Part shown: piece by piece, positions 57,901-64,000 of the stretch
Layout of the letters: each line of letters opens with the position of its first letter
Position numbering within the stretch: position 1 is the stretch's first letter
NCBI GenBank assembly: GCA_037951165.1
Contig: JBBDHG010000134.1
Coordinates: 1,913,501-1,977,500 of the forward strand
Direction: 5' to 3'
Source of the DNA: Lophius americanus
Lineage: Eukaryota > Chordata > Actinopteri > Lophiiformes > Lophiidae
DNA: 64,000 nt
The notes under the pieces: model-generated
Seen by the model: the letters and a program-made list of their open reading frames with translations, nothing else
What the model was told of the DNA's origin: nothing
The model's database searches: none
Translations under genes and position numbers: made by a program

Positions 57901-60775
57901 GTTTCTGATTACAAACTCGCAGGAAAAGAATCACAAACAATAAAAAGTTGAAACAAGCCAAATTGTTATTGCCCAAAGGAGAAAATTAATCAAAAACAAG
58001 TGAGTGTAATTGCATATTGTGGAGATTAAACAAACAATGCCGTTAGATCTCTGCTTATAGGAGTGCTTCCACCGCTCGCTGCTGCGGCGCTGAAGTGAGA
58101 AATGAAACAGCTGCGTGTCACCTTCAGCGTGCTCGGCAAATTTGCGACAGAACCAGATGTGCTGCTTCATCTGCACAAATAATAAAGGCTTCCTCAGAGC
58201 AAGACTATCAAATCAGGTGGAGGACGCAGGAAAAGCTGGATGAATGGTTGGGAAATGAGAAATGAATAAAGATTAGGGGTATTCATATTGATGCACAGGA
58301 TTTCCATACATAAACGCGTTCAGTTACAGCTATCAAGTCTTCTTTGCGTCAGAGCCCCTTGCCTCTTGAGTCTTCTGTCATTGTGCATTATTCAGCAGGG
58401 CCATGCCAAGAACAGCTCACACTGACGAAGTGCTCTGCTGGGGTGTTTTTTTGAAAGTAATGGTCATCAGATGTCAGAACTCGCAGCGATCCAAGAGCTC
58501 AGCCTGGAGTCAGGCAAGAAAAAAGAAAAAGAAAGAAAAAGATTCTATTTCCTGCAAAAAACCCACCTGCGCCGACTGAAGAAGTGCTGAAGAAGTGCTC
58601 AGGAGAGCACCTAATGCCACTGTCTGGGTTCTGTTTCACCGCACCAATGAAATTAGTGAAGCATTCTCAGCTGGAATAATTGAGATTCCAGATGGTGCAA
58701 GAGTGACTGTTTAAGATTTAACCGACTAGAAAAATAACATGGAGAGCCTTCTGGGAGGTTGGGTAATGAGTTCAAAGGTACTCCGTAAAAGACGGGGCAG
58801 AAGAGTCTGCAGTTGGAAGCCAATCATTTATTTGTCCGACCTGATGTATGTGTGTTTGTGGAGCTTGATCACGATGACTAAGTCCCCGCTTTACCATCTG
58901 GAAGGACAAGAGTGAAGCACCATCTGGGGACTGGCTGTGAACCTTCCCACCAGCTATCTAAACCTCAAGACGAACAGCAAGCCTGACAGACAGGGTATGA
59001 AATGTGTGTATGACTTCTGCACATAGTATGCGGTTGCAGATAATAAAAAAAAAATTAACGGGCTTCCAAGTGGGACATACCCGGTACCGTGCCCTGAAAA
59101 AGTAGTGGACCCCTCTCAGTTCCTTCAGTTTTTACATGTATCTTATATCTTACACTGTGTCAGATCTTCAAACTGAAATGACAATTGCATTTAATAATTA
59201 AGTTGGTATCTAATACCAAAAAGTGTGAAAAAATATTGGTCACCCTAGAAAACTAAATCAAAAATCATTTCCAGCTGGATCATACTTGATCACTACCAGC
59301 CCTGCTCAATCACATCATCACTTCAAAAGACCACTATCAGAAGCAGGGAGCTGGCTCATTGAGCTCACCATTAGCACACTATGCCAAAACCATCAGAAAA
59401 TCCATAAGGTGCTTAAAATCCATCAGTCTGTGAAAAGTTCAAATGCTATTTCTAAGGATCTGAGACTCCAAAGATCCAGAGTGAACCAAATTACCTAGGC
59501 ATGGAGAAGATGGCCGGCTGAAGTCCCTCTATGGACAACTGTGAAGGCTGATTGAGGAGGACCCAAAGGATCCAAAGAGAACAATCAAGGAACGGCAGAC
59601 CGCCCTCACAACAAAAACCTCAGAGTTCATGGCTCAACCATTCCAAAGGCCCAACTGGCCAAAAATGGCATCATTGGACAGAGATGAAGAGAATGCCAAT
59701 GCGAACCCAGAACAACATTCAGGATCATCTAGATTTTACCACAACATACGTTGATGGCAAAGAGATCTACATCGGATCTAACAAGATCCCGTTAGAGCCT
59801 GTGTAAACTACTCACAGCCTTCCATTAAAATAATGATTGGTTGTTAAACCTACAGTCAAACAGGATGTGGCAGTGTGATGATACTGGAAAGGTAAATTCT
59901 GCTCTTTTCCAGAAAGGTCAGGGGGAGAATGTCAGGTCATCAGTCTGTGAGTAACTCCACCTCTGACTGAACAAAAGGAATAAAATGAAGGTTTTGGAGT
60001 CTGGACCTGAACTCCATTGAGAACTACAGAAAACCCTCCAATGTGAGAACACTAAATCAGTCCAGCAAAGAGGATATAGATTTAGGTACTTGAGAACTTT
60101 TTCACGTCATTAAATACATTCATCATTTAAAACTTCTTATATTGGGTTTACAAAGCTTGCCTTCTCTGTTTTATGTTTCTCATTTTTGGAAGATCTTACA
60201 CAGTTTAGTGTGAGATGAGACAAAAACAGAAGAAATCAGGAGAGGGTATAATCATTTTTCACAACACTTTGCCTCTGTATTTCCAATCATGTTGTTTCAT
60301 CCATTGACGTGCAGTTTCATTAAATTCATTCATGTTGTTGCACCTCATCATGAAGAACTGGCTTCCGCCTGTGAACTGAATACGCATCAGCTTTAGGCCG
60401 TGGGCGCGGCGTGGCGCAGGCTACCCTGGAAACAGTCTAGATGATGTGTGTGCCCTGATGATAACACAATATCAACTCTGGGATCCTTAGCTCAACCCTG
60501 ACAAGACACTCAGGGGAGAAAGATGTGGCTATTAAGAGCTCTAGGCATGATGCGAGAGAGAGGAAGAGGAAGAAGAAGAAGAAGAAGAGGATATAAGATA
60601 AGTCTGGGCCCTTGAGGAAGTCAACCTTTGCTTCAAGGATTAGAGGTATTTCAGTACATATTGCATTCTGCTACAGATTATTTCACGTACCATGACGATT
60701 CCTCCTGACTGCTCGGCTGTGCACATGCTCATGATGGGTGCCATGCCGATGGTGGTTCCCTGGAAGTAGACCCCG
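17582..60775 (-). CDS. adam12: ADAM12, metalloprotease-disintegrin, 3' part (14 exons; 5' end outside window)
   Basis: Joined minus-strand exons: 60775-60691, 56565-56417, 43056-42879, 40387-40298, 40125-39930, 39847-39739, 35361-35163, 32374-32297, 27327-27219, 26920-26785, 26703-26592, 24156-23914, 18533-18367, 17651-17582. They total 1921 bases: one carried-over base plus 639 codons and a stop, all in phase. Numbering residues from the first full codon: zinc site HELGHNFGMNHD (43-54) with catalytic Glu44, Met-turn CIM (71-73), disintegrin domain (about 115-200) with CDLPEFC, cysteine-rich domain (about 200-350), EGF-like module CNNNKNCHCEAHWAPPFC, transmembrane segment (402-422), and a proline-rich tail with KPLPADP. 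Sequence similarity identifies ADAM12 (meltrin alpha) rather than ADAM19 or others. It is a membrane sheddase (for example of HB-EGF and IGFBPs) linked to muscle and bone. Signal peptide, prodomain and the first half of the protease domain are not in the window. Confidence 0.96.
17652..18366. other. adam12 last intron, nothing recognised
   Basis: No repeat family or gene could be supported in this intron. Confidence 0.55.
18367..18533 (-). CDS. adam12: adam12 window exon 13: cytoplasmic tail, SH3-binding motif
   Basis: Acceptor TTGCCAG|GAGTT, donor AAAAG|GTGAGC, 167 bp. It encodes GKPSPPKKPLPADPRNSRL; KPLPADP is the conserved proline motif of the ADAM12 tail. It continues with PVTPVRPVPLPK, another PxxP run. 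Confidence 0.93.
19460..19680 (-). repeat. L2-like LINE 3' fragment, minus orientation
   Basis: CTCTCCAGCTCATCCTTGGG, CCGTTCCCAGACCAAATGAG and GGGATGCGTTCTGATCAGAT are the reverse of the common teleost L2 3' coding end, which is present in plus orientation at 40770-41215. Confidence 0.7.
19935..20455. mobile_element. Candidate short inverted-repeat transposon (MITE)
   Basis: The left end holds CCCCTGAAGTCCCTTGAC (19951-19968). The right end holds CTCAAGGGACTTCAGGGTAC (20432-20451), its near-exact inverse. The interior has no transposase frame. No boundary duplication was confirmed. Confidence 0.6.
22330..22510. repeat. Imperfect palindromic transposon-like segment
   Basis: The region centres on TGACTCAGTTACTGCGGTAACT, with arms that partly mirror each other (TCAGGGTTTTCTGATCC against the inverse of AAGGAAACCCGAGG). 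It resembles fish foldback DNA transposons of the ISL2EU/Harbinger type from memory; assignment is tentative. Confidence 0.45.
22836..23028. repeat. Tandem duplication, 97-bp unit, two copies
   Basis: Unit 1 starts at 22836 and unit 2 at 22933, with only a few mismatches (an extra G in ACCCCCGTCC, TCC-GG-TCTG versus TCC-GG-CTCTG, ATAG versus ATCG). Each carries CGCTGACGTCACCTAACCCC with a perfect CRE, TGACGTCA. It lies in an adam12 intron (18534-23913). Confidence 0.93.
23914..24156 (-). CDS. adam12: adam12 window exon 12: cytoplasmic tail
   Basis: Acceptor CTCTGCAG|CCCC, donor CATG|GTGAGT, exactly 81 codons. It encodes a proline-rich stretch with YPSHNLRRLPQC, LSNGPMQPRAPVPPP and VPPRGASFRGPPR. 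The NLRRLPQC and LSNG words align with the mammalian tail. Another open frame through this GC-rich exon is a shadow. Confidence 0.88.
24590..24870 (-). repeat. LINE 3' end with TTAACC-type tail
   Basis: A run of CTTTAACCTTAACCTTTAACC-like units is followed by ACCTTTATTGGTCCCACAAT. The latter is the inverse of the common LINE tail CATTGTGGGACTAATAAAGG, also present on the plus strand at 36878-36897. Confidence 0.65.
24871..26591. other. adam12 intron remainder, no gene
   Basis: The segment near 25010-25140 (CTGGAGCCCATGCCACTTAG) looks like old interspersed repeat, family not named. The minus open frame 25482-25922 shows no recognisable domain and is treated as chance. Confidence 0.45.
26592..26703 (-). 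CDS. adam12: adam12 window exon 11: cytoplasmic tail, proline/serine-rich
   Basis: Acceptor TTGCAG|ATCTG, donor AAG|GTCACT, 112 bp, in phase on both sides. It encodes SVSTAISRPSTPNQPPS, then SRLAPPLPHSA, with PxxP-type SH3-ligand candidates. Sequence conservation with mammals is weak, so assignment rests on splice sites and phase. Confidence 0.8.
26785..26920 (-). CDS. adam12: adam12 window exon 10: transmembrane segment
   Basis: Acceptor GAGCAG|ACAAC, donor CTCAG|GTGCTT, 136 bp. It encodes a hydrophobic helix LTVGILVAFLTVLGAGLII, followed by the stop-transfer run KRK and the juxtamembrane LLFTSKKNPIEKLR conserved in ADAM12. Confidence 0.94.
27219..27327 (-). CDS. adam12: adam12 window exon 9: EGF-like module
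   Basis: Acceptor GTTGCAG|GTGTG, donor GCAG|GTACGT, 109 bp. It encodes VCNNNKNCHCEAHWAPPFC, then DKTGFGGSVESGPIRLA. Reading on into the intron stays open for 37 codons to a TGA at 27106-27108, which resembles the way the secreted ADAM12-S tail arises in mammals. Confidence 0.96.
27377..27402. repeat. AAT trinucleotide microsatellite
   Basis: About eight consecutive AAT units in the adam12 intron 27328-32296. Confidence 0.95.
28488..28720 (-). mobile_element. Tc1-like fragment, inverted
   Basis: CACCAACCAGCCATAACATT and then GCCTAGGTCCATATTTTGCC with GAACAGCTCTGTGATGCAC form the inverse 3' end of the same Tc1 family as 56806-57734. Short and broken. Confidence 0.55.
29861..29892. repeat. Homopolymer run of 32 G
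   Basis: An uninterrupted G tract, preceded by GGGTGGGGAT and followed by TGGTG. The overlapping plus open frame would be a Gly run only and is not a gene. Confidence 0.97.
31080..31395 (-). repeat. LINE reverse-transcriptase fragment, copy 2
   Basis: Collinear with copies at 1250-1560 and 61430-61650: AAGAGTAAGGGGCCATGG, GGAGCCCTGGAGGACACCAC and ATATTAAAGCATGTGAGGAC. On the minus strand it corresponds to the GVPQGS-LGPLLFS RT motif, with frame breaks. Confidence 0.7.
32297..32374 (-). CDS. adam12: adam12 window exon 8: cysteine-rich domain to EGF-like module
   Basis: Acceptor GCTTCAG|ATGTG, donor GGG|GTGAGT, exactly 26 codons: MCLNRQCQNISVFGVHEC, then SAKCSSRG, leading into the EGF-like module. 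Confidence 0.96.
32860..33100 (-). mobile_element. tRNA-derived SINE, minus orientation
   Basis: The minus strand gives TTAGCTCAGTGAGTAGAGAA (A box) and CCAGGGTTCGACACC (B box). The body includes the plus-strand words GTCTTGCTCAAGGACCCACG and CAGTGGGTGACCCCTGTGAG, shared with the copy near 44650-44800. Confidence 0.7.
33933..35145 (+). mobile_element. Tc1-like transposon, near full length, inactive
   Basis: The left terminal repeat is CAGTGCTGGTAAAAACTATTTG; the right end ATACTTTTTCACAGCTGTA is its near inverse. The interior encodes a broken transposase. A recognisable piece reads KSHLKFATTHLGDPQSFW, then NNLWTYESEVELFED. The first catalytic Asp of WTDE is Tyr, and there are several stops and shifts. 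It is about 1.2 kb, in the adam12 intron 32375-35162. Confidence 0.8.
35163..35361 (-). CDS. adam12: adam12 window exon 7: cysteine-rich domain
   Basis: Acceptor TTTACAG|AGATG, donor ATG|GTGAAA, 199 bp. It encodes RDAKCGKIQCQGGANRPVIG, then LQEGGRILCRGTHVYLGDD and LTGTKCGEGM. The donor is unusually close to a Tc1-like element that ends near 35145. Confidence 0.95.
36365..38205. mobile_element. Foldback element with arms of about 450-500 bp
   Basis: The left arm (about 36365-36840) is the imperfect reverse complement of the right arm (about 37745-38205). Examples are TAAAATGTGAAGTTATGTCC (left) against GGACATAACTTCACATTTTA (right), AAAACCAAGATTCATGGCAATTC against the inverse of GAATTGTCATTAATCTTGG, and GATCCATGAAATAATTTTTG against the inverse of CATTTCATGGATC. 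The interior holds a LINE tail (36878-36920) and a further unit in left-arm orientation (about 36950-37310). The element lies in the adam12 intron 35362-39738. Confidence 0.7.
36878..36920 (+). repeat. LINE tail with TTATC repeats
   Basis: CATTGTGGGACTAATAAAGG followed by about four TTATC units, the usual 3' terminus of a fish LINE or SINE partner, sitting inside the foldback element. Confidence 0.75.
39182..39229. repeat. Perfect 20-bp hairpin
   Basis: CCCCTGAACACAGCATAGGC (39182-39201) is the exact inverse of 39210-39229, with loop TACTACTG. No mismatch in the stem. It lies in the adam12 intron 35362-39738, about 510 bases from the nearest adam12 exon. Confidence 0.95.
39410..39610 (+). 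repeat. Common teleost short retroposon
   Basis: CTTAACTGCCTATCCTGTTT, GGCGGGGTACACCCTGGATG and GTCACCAATTCACC are the consensus words of a very common fish interspersed repeat, recognised from memory. A shorter diverged piece lies near 50610-50710. Confidence 0.7.
39739..39847 (-). CDS. adam12: adam12 window exon 6: cysteine-rich domain
   Basis: Acceptor TTTGTAG|GGGC, donor CAAG|GTAAGT, 109 bp. It encodes AKPAPGICFQRVNSAGDPYG, then NCGKDSKGSFAKCEA, nearly identical to mammalian ADAM12 as remembered. Confidence 0.96.
39930..40125 (-). CDS. adam12: adam12 window exon 5: disintegrin loop and cysteine-rich start
   Basis: Acceptor GTGCAG|CTGAAG, donor CCAG|GTCTGT, 196 bp. It encodes LKPAGTPCRESGNSCDLPEF, then CPANVYLHDGHSC and YCYNGICQTHEQQC. 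The disintegrin loop tip carries SGNSCD, not RGD, as in other non-RGD ADAMs. Confidence 0.97.
40298..40387 (-). CDS. adam12: adam12 window exon 4: disintegrin domain
   Basis: Acceptor CTGAAG|GAATG, donor CAG|GTAGGT, exactly 30 codons: ECLNPCCNATTCTLKGDAVC followed by AHGQCCQDCQ. The cysteine spacing is that of ADAM disintegrin domains. Confidence 0.97.
40770..41215 (+). repeat. L2-like LINE 3' end
   Basis: TGACCTCTGGGGTGCTAATG, GGGGTTGAAGTGGCTCC, GAGGGACTTCCCAACTCATT, GGCCTGGGAATACC and AATAAGTGGAAGAAAATGG follow the 3' end of teleost L2 (Maui-like) ORFs and tails in order. Frame-broken. Confidence 0.8.
41735..41815 (+). mobile_element. Tc1-like 3' terminal fragment
   Basis: TTGTTTTGGTGGCAAAAAGG, then CCCACACAATATAAGGCAGG and TGGTTTTAATAATATGG, form the right end of the same Tc1 family as 56806-57734. 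Confidence 0.65.
42879..43056 (-). CDS. adam12: adam12 window exon 3: end of protease, start of disintegrin
   Basis: Acceptor CTCGCAG|GTATCC, donor GAG|GTGAGG, 178 bp. It encodes YPFPTVFSSCSKKDL, then CLFNMPEV and GQKCGNGYVEEGEECDCGE, the protease/disintegrin boundary. Confidence 0.96.
44650..44800 (-). repeat. SINE-like fragment
   Basis: ATACACTATAATGAAATTTATCC-type lead, then CATTTGATCCATTCCTGAGG, GGCAGCCCCAGTGAAATGCC and TTCAGGGTCTTGCTGCTTGG, matching the body of the SINE at 32860-33100 without a clear tRNA-like head. Confidence 0.55.
45040..45135 (+). repeat. LINE 3' tail
   Basis: GACATCGTGAAGGGTATCCG and GACTGCTGTGGCGACCCC with AAATGCAGCCAAAAG follow the common teleost LINE tail (GAAGGGCATCCGGC ... 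CTGTGGCGACCCC). Confidence 0.7.
45690..45905 (-). mobile_element. tRNA-derived SINE, minus orientation
   Basis: The minus strand reads GTTGGCCCAGTTGGTAGGGC (A box) and then GGTCAGTAGTTCGATCCCCG (B box), followed by GCGCCTGAGGTCCAAATGTG and the body. The tRNA-like part is clear, but it is not a functional tRNA gene (no cloverleaf). Confidence 0.75.
51929..51969. repeat. TG dinucleotide microsatellite
   Basis: About 20 TG units, followed by an interrupted run to 51983. Confidence 0.97.
56417..56565 (-). CDS. adam12: adam12 window exon 2: zinc-binding site
   Basis: Acceptor TTATAG|GACC, donor CGG|GTGAGT, 149 bp. It encodes DHSDNPLGAAVTLA, then HELGHNFGMNHD with all three His ligands and the catalytic Glu, and the Met-turn Met in GGCIM. 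The protease therefore appears catalytically competent. Confidence 0.97.
56806..57734 (+). mobile_element. Tc1-like transposon, degraded
   Basis: The left end CTGGTCAGCCATAACATTAT and the right end GTTGTAATGTTATGGCTGATC form inverted terminal repeats. The interior follows the usual order for this fish family: ATTTCAAGAACTGTGGACTG, GCATCAGAACTGGACCATGG, GAGCAATGGAAAAAGATGGCC, ATGTGGATGTTACTTTGATA. There are many stops and a shortened 3' half. It lies in the adam12 intron 56566-60690. Confidence 0.85.
59085..60268 (+). mobile_element. Tc1-like transposon, degraded
   Basis: The left end CCCTGAAAAAGTAGTGGACC and the right end GTATAATCATTTTTCACAAC are diverged inverted termini. The interior matches the 33933-35145 element: TCCAGCTGGATCATACTTGA, CACTTCAAAAGACCACTATC, AGAAGCAGGGAGCTGGCTCA, TTTCTAAGGATCTGAGACTCC. 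No intact transposase. Confidence 0.75.
60571..60590. repeat. GAA/GAGGAA simple repeat
   Basis: A short purine run of GAAGAA units in the adam12 intron, about 100 bases from the nearest exon. Confidence 0.85.
60691..60775 (-). CDS. adam12: adam12 window exon 1: metalloprotease core
   Basis: Acceptor CCCTCAG|CGGGG, donor ATG|GTACGT, 85 bp. It encodes GVYFQGTTIGMAPIMSMCTA then EQSGGIVM, a beta-strand block of the reprolysin fold just before the zinc helix. The first base completes a codon from an exon beyond the window or unrecognised. Confidence 0.95.
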
Positions 60776-61429
60776 CTGAGGGAGGGAGAGCAGATGTTAT
60801 AACATCACAAATAACCCACTGTGGGTGCTGGCTTTAGAAATTCGCCGTTGGTGTTCATGGGAGAATTTCTATATTGCAGGAAACTTTTCACTGCTTACTT
60901 ACTTTGTTTACAAGACTTTTATAACCTCTGGGCTTAGCTGATTCAATGCTTTCCTGTTTGATCCAGCAGAGAAGACCACCTACATCTCTTTTTTAGAATT
61001 CAGCAGCCTGCATACTGAGAACAACCAAACTGAGAGCTCAAGTCCCACCTGTTTTTAAGTATGTGCACTGACGCCGTGAGAATTTTTTTTCAGATCCTCT
61101 TATTAGTTTTGAAGTCATCGTGTTTTTTCATTTAATTTTGAAAGCGGATTTAAATGTACACTTCCTGACTTTGTTCTGTTGGTGGGAGTTTCCACTTGTC
61201 CCCGGTCCTCACCTGTTCCCTACCATCCTATCATTTTTCTGCTTCCCCTTTGCCAGTTTGCCTGTTTTACTCGGATTTGTCACTTTAAACCTTCTCAGGA
61301 TCTATTTCCGGGAAATGTTCTTGCTTTGGATTTTTTCCTGTTGGATTACTCTTACGTTGGACTGTAAGTGTGAGTAAGTTCTTCATCATTTTAATTTCCT
61401 GCTCAACTCTTTGGTTTTGCTTATTAGAG

Positions 61430-61650
61430 TCTCTATTTCTTGTTGAAAATGTGACTTAACCTGTTTTTAATCTGACCCAGTGGCAGCATGTATTTGCTAA
61501 ACAGCAAGGGACCAAGGACGGGGCACTGTGGGACACCACTCATCAAAATAACCACAGAGGAGGAAGTGGTTACCATGGTTATTGAGAAAGTGCTAATTAA
61601 TAGTTTAGAATTTTTTGCCTTATTAAAGCATGTGAAGACTTACTTAAATT
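61430..61650 (-). repeat. LINE reverse-transcriptase fragment, copy 3
   Basis: The minus strand reads SGVPQCPVLGPLLFSKYMLP, then LGQIKN, the RT domain of an L2/Rex-like LINE, and stops soon after. It is collinear with the copies at 1250-1560 and 31080-31395. Confidence 0.8.
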
Positions 61651-61686
61651 AATCATCTGGTCTTAGAAAAGGTTCTCTGTTGTTTT

Positions 61687-61860
61687 TTCTGTATGTCTCC
61701 TCCCGGTTCTACATGCCTGAATTGCCTCCAAAGGGAGGCGTCCTGATCAGAGGCTCCAACCACCTCCCCTGACTCCTTTCAACACTCCACTCTGAGCTCC
61801 TTCCAAATGTCCAAGCTCCGCAATACATCTCTAAGGCTGAATTTAAGTGTGGAACTCACA
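61687..61860 (-). repeat. L2-like LINE fragment, minus orientation
   Basis: CCTCCAAAGGGAGGCGTCCT, GATCAGAGGCTCCAACCACC and CACTCTGAGCTCCTTCC are the inverse of the L2 3' coding region. Confidence 0.7.
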
Positions 61861-62389
61861 CTTAAGAAATATCCTCATCATCATCGTCATTGGAGAGTAA
61901 AGCCCCCAAACAAGTAGGTATATCCACAAATTTGAATAATCAATGGCGAGCTTCATTGGCAGATGAAATCATCAGAGAATGTGGGAAAAAAGGTTTGGTA
62001 ACGGATTCGTAGAGAGGATAAAATAGTTTGTGATTGTGTCCTGCGATTACATCCTCACCCGGCTGATGATGTTTTATCCACTTTTGGTTCTTAGACTCTG
62101 TTGCTGGTTATACCTTGAATTCCGTTGATGGTTTGTTCATAATAAGACCCAACCACTGTCAGAGTTAACGTTTATAGAAAGACAAACATAGTCAGCGGTC
62201 GTCTCTTTTTAAGGAAACGCGGTGACGTAATTCTACGCTTGAAAAGTCAGAGATATTGAATCACCATCGTGGCCAGCACACATCCCTCGTGTTAAAGTGG
62301 TGACTCCAGACTATATCATTGATCTTTTTCAACTGTTACACTATCATAGACCTTAAGGTGAGGAAGAACGAGTTTGATGGGAACATTTT

Positions 62390-62815
62390 GTGATCTATTT
62401 CCGACATAGGGGAAGCTTTATCTCCAAATGTTTTCAGGCTATCTTTTCTCAATCCTTTGTCCGACTTAGTTCAAATTTAGTGTAAAGGAATGGACTGGAA
62501 GAGATTTTTCTTTCATGTTTAGTTCATACCTTACTCGCTAGGACAAGCTTATTTAATTTTTTTTTACCAAAAGTACTGCTTACCGGACATAACTTGTCCG
62601 ATTTGATCCAAATTTGTTGCAAATGAATGAAATCGAGGAAATATATCATATTTTATTTTAATAATTCATATTTCACTCACTAGGGGGAGCTTCTTATGAA
62701 AAAACAGTGTCATTCGGAAATAAATTCACTTTTATTTTATGAGTTCAATCAGGGGCATTTCTTGTACAATGCAGGAGATTGGGGTCTTTTCGGAGATATA
62801 CCCTTGATGACAACG
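62390..62815 (+). repeat. CACTAGGGGG-motif interspersed repeat, copy 6
   Basis: CTATTTCCGACATAGGGGAA, GCTTTATCTCCAAATGTTTT, CACTCACTAGGGGGAGCTTC (62675-62694 region), GAGTTCAATCAGGGGCATTT and GGAGATTGGGGTCTTTTCGG match the other copies. Internal sub-units are visible. Confidence 0.75.
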
Positions 62816-64000
62816 TTTGCTTAATTATACATCATTAACTGTCCGCATAAACTCTATCCTAGAGTCCAATGGACGATCCAGAGAAGATTCTATGTTACAA
62901 AGAAATGATGTATGTCTTGAGAAGATTTCATTCAAAACCCAGTTAGTTGTCTGGAGAATCTCTGATCAGGACCCAATTGTGTCCAAAGTGCTTTACAGAT
63001 AATTTTCCACTCCAGGTAAATCAGAGAGCTGCAATGCAATCCCAAAGCGCCATCCTGCTGACAGCCTAACAAACGAGGTCTCACTCTTTGAGTTTGTGCA
63101 CAGAGGGAGAAATAGCTGATTAACATTCAGAAAGTTCCTCCCGGGGAACCGGCCTTGAGCTGCTCCGGCCCCCGTCTCTGAAACAGAACCTGTTTTGAAG
63201 TTCTTAAGCGACGCATATTAAGGGATTTCACTTAGGATGCTCATCACATTCTTGAATATTAAAATGTCATACTTGTATCCCAGTTTCACTGTCTTTAAAT
63301 TTATGTCCATCTCCTTTTGTTTGACATTTATTTTGTAGTTAAATTGGTTGTTTTTCTCAATTTTATCCATTGTTTTTGTTTTTACAAGGATTTTATCATT
63401 TATTTTATTACTTTTCCATTTATATTCAGTTTTATTGACTTGTAATTACTTTATCCTTTCTTTTTATGCATGTACTTTATTGCTCTATTGTTGAGGCAAA
63501 TATCTCTTTTAATGGTCTTTTTGTTCATTCTCACCATTTCTTTTCTCTGTGCTGCTCTGCTCAGTAAAACCCTTTGGGCTGCATTGTTGCATAAAAAGTG
63601 CTAAATAAGCAGAATCTTGTTCTGGAGGACAGCATGTTAAATTTGTAGTAAAAATCTCATACTATCAATGCCTTATATTCATGTATTGCATCCTGCTGAC
63701 TGAGGTAACAATATAATAAGCTATAATCATCTATGGAGAAGGAAGATGGACGAGGTACGGTTTGAGGCGATACTGTGGAGAAGCAGGGGAGCCTGCTGAG
63801 CTGAGGCAGCAGCACCATATGGGAAGAACAGAGGGGGAGGATTTCTCTTGGCTGTCTAAGTTATCTTGTAGATTTTACTGAACAGAGCGCTTTAATGTTA
63901 TTATAATGAGTTTATTACTGTTATATTCCATAATAATGGGACATAAACAGAATAGATACAGAGAAGCGGTAGATAGATGACGACGCAAAGGCATTTATAT

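Larger units (their letters stand above)
60776..64000. other. adam12 upstream intron to window edge, no exon recognised
   Basis: The preceding adam12 exon (ending with two bases of a codon before GVYF) was not found here, so it lies beyond 64000 or was missed. The region holds LINE fragments near 61430-61650, 61687-61860 and 63560-63610, and the CACTAGGGGG repeat at 62390-62815. Confidence 0.55.

Noticed and set aside
1..64000. CRISPR array, operon or phage-type system
   Set aside because: No regularly spaced direct repeats and no prokaryotic gene clusters; the window is vertebrate genomic DNA.

Overview
The window looks like nuclear DNA of a ray-finned (teleost) fish. Two multi-exon vertebrate genes lie on the minus strand, with large introns full of degraded fish-type repeats: Tc1-like transposons, LINE tails, tRNA-derived SINEs and foldback elements. 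There is no bacterial gene organisation; almost every long open frame outside the exons listed here is a chance frame or repeat debris.

Positions 1996-13112 (minus) hold a complete dhx32 coding sequence: 11 coding exons, 2202 bases, 733 residues. Every exon joins the next in phase. The product is a DEAH/RHA-family helicase-like protein whose catalytic motifs are degraded. The Walker A lysine is arginine (R84), the DEAH box reads DQAH (Q179), and motifs III and VI do not match consensus. It is probably a pseudo-helicase. One intron appears to use a GC-AG splice pair.

Positions 13113-17581 separate the two genes. They hold the dhx32 5' flank with a CRE and a CACGTG box, a very AT-rich block, a perfect 16-bp hairpin, and a transposon remnant behind the adam12 stop. 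No fank1-like exon was seen there, although fank1 lies between DHX32 and ADAM12 in human.

Positions 17582-60775 (minus) hold the 3' part of adam12: 14 coding exons, 1921 bases, 639 residues to the stop. They cover the zinc site of the metalloprotease domain, the disintegrin and cysteine-rich domains, an EGF-like module, the transmembrane segment and a proline-rich cytoplasmic tail. The upstream exons (signal peptide, prodomain, first half of the protease) must lie beyond 64000; none was recognised in 60776-64000.

The introns contain several Tc1-like elements (one ends 17 bp from an adam12 splice donor), three equally truncated LINE reverse-transcriptase fragments, L2-type LINE 3' ends, SINEs, and a recurring family marked by a CACTAGGGGG-type motif. 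Two copies of that family form the arms of a 1.8-kb foldback structure. There are also a perfect 20-bp hairpin, a 97-bp tandem duplication carrying CRE sites, and a 32-base poly-G run. Repeat boundaries are approximate because they were read by eye.
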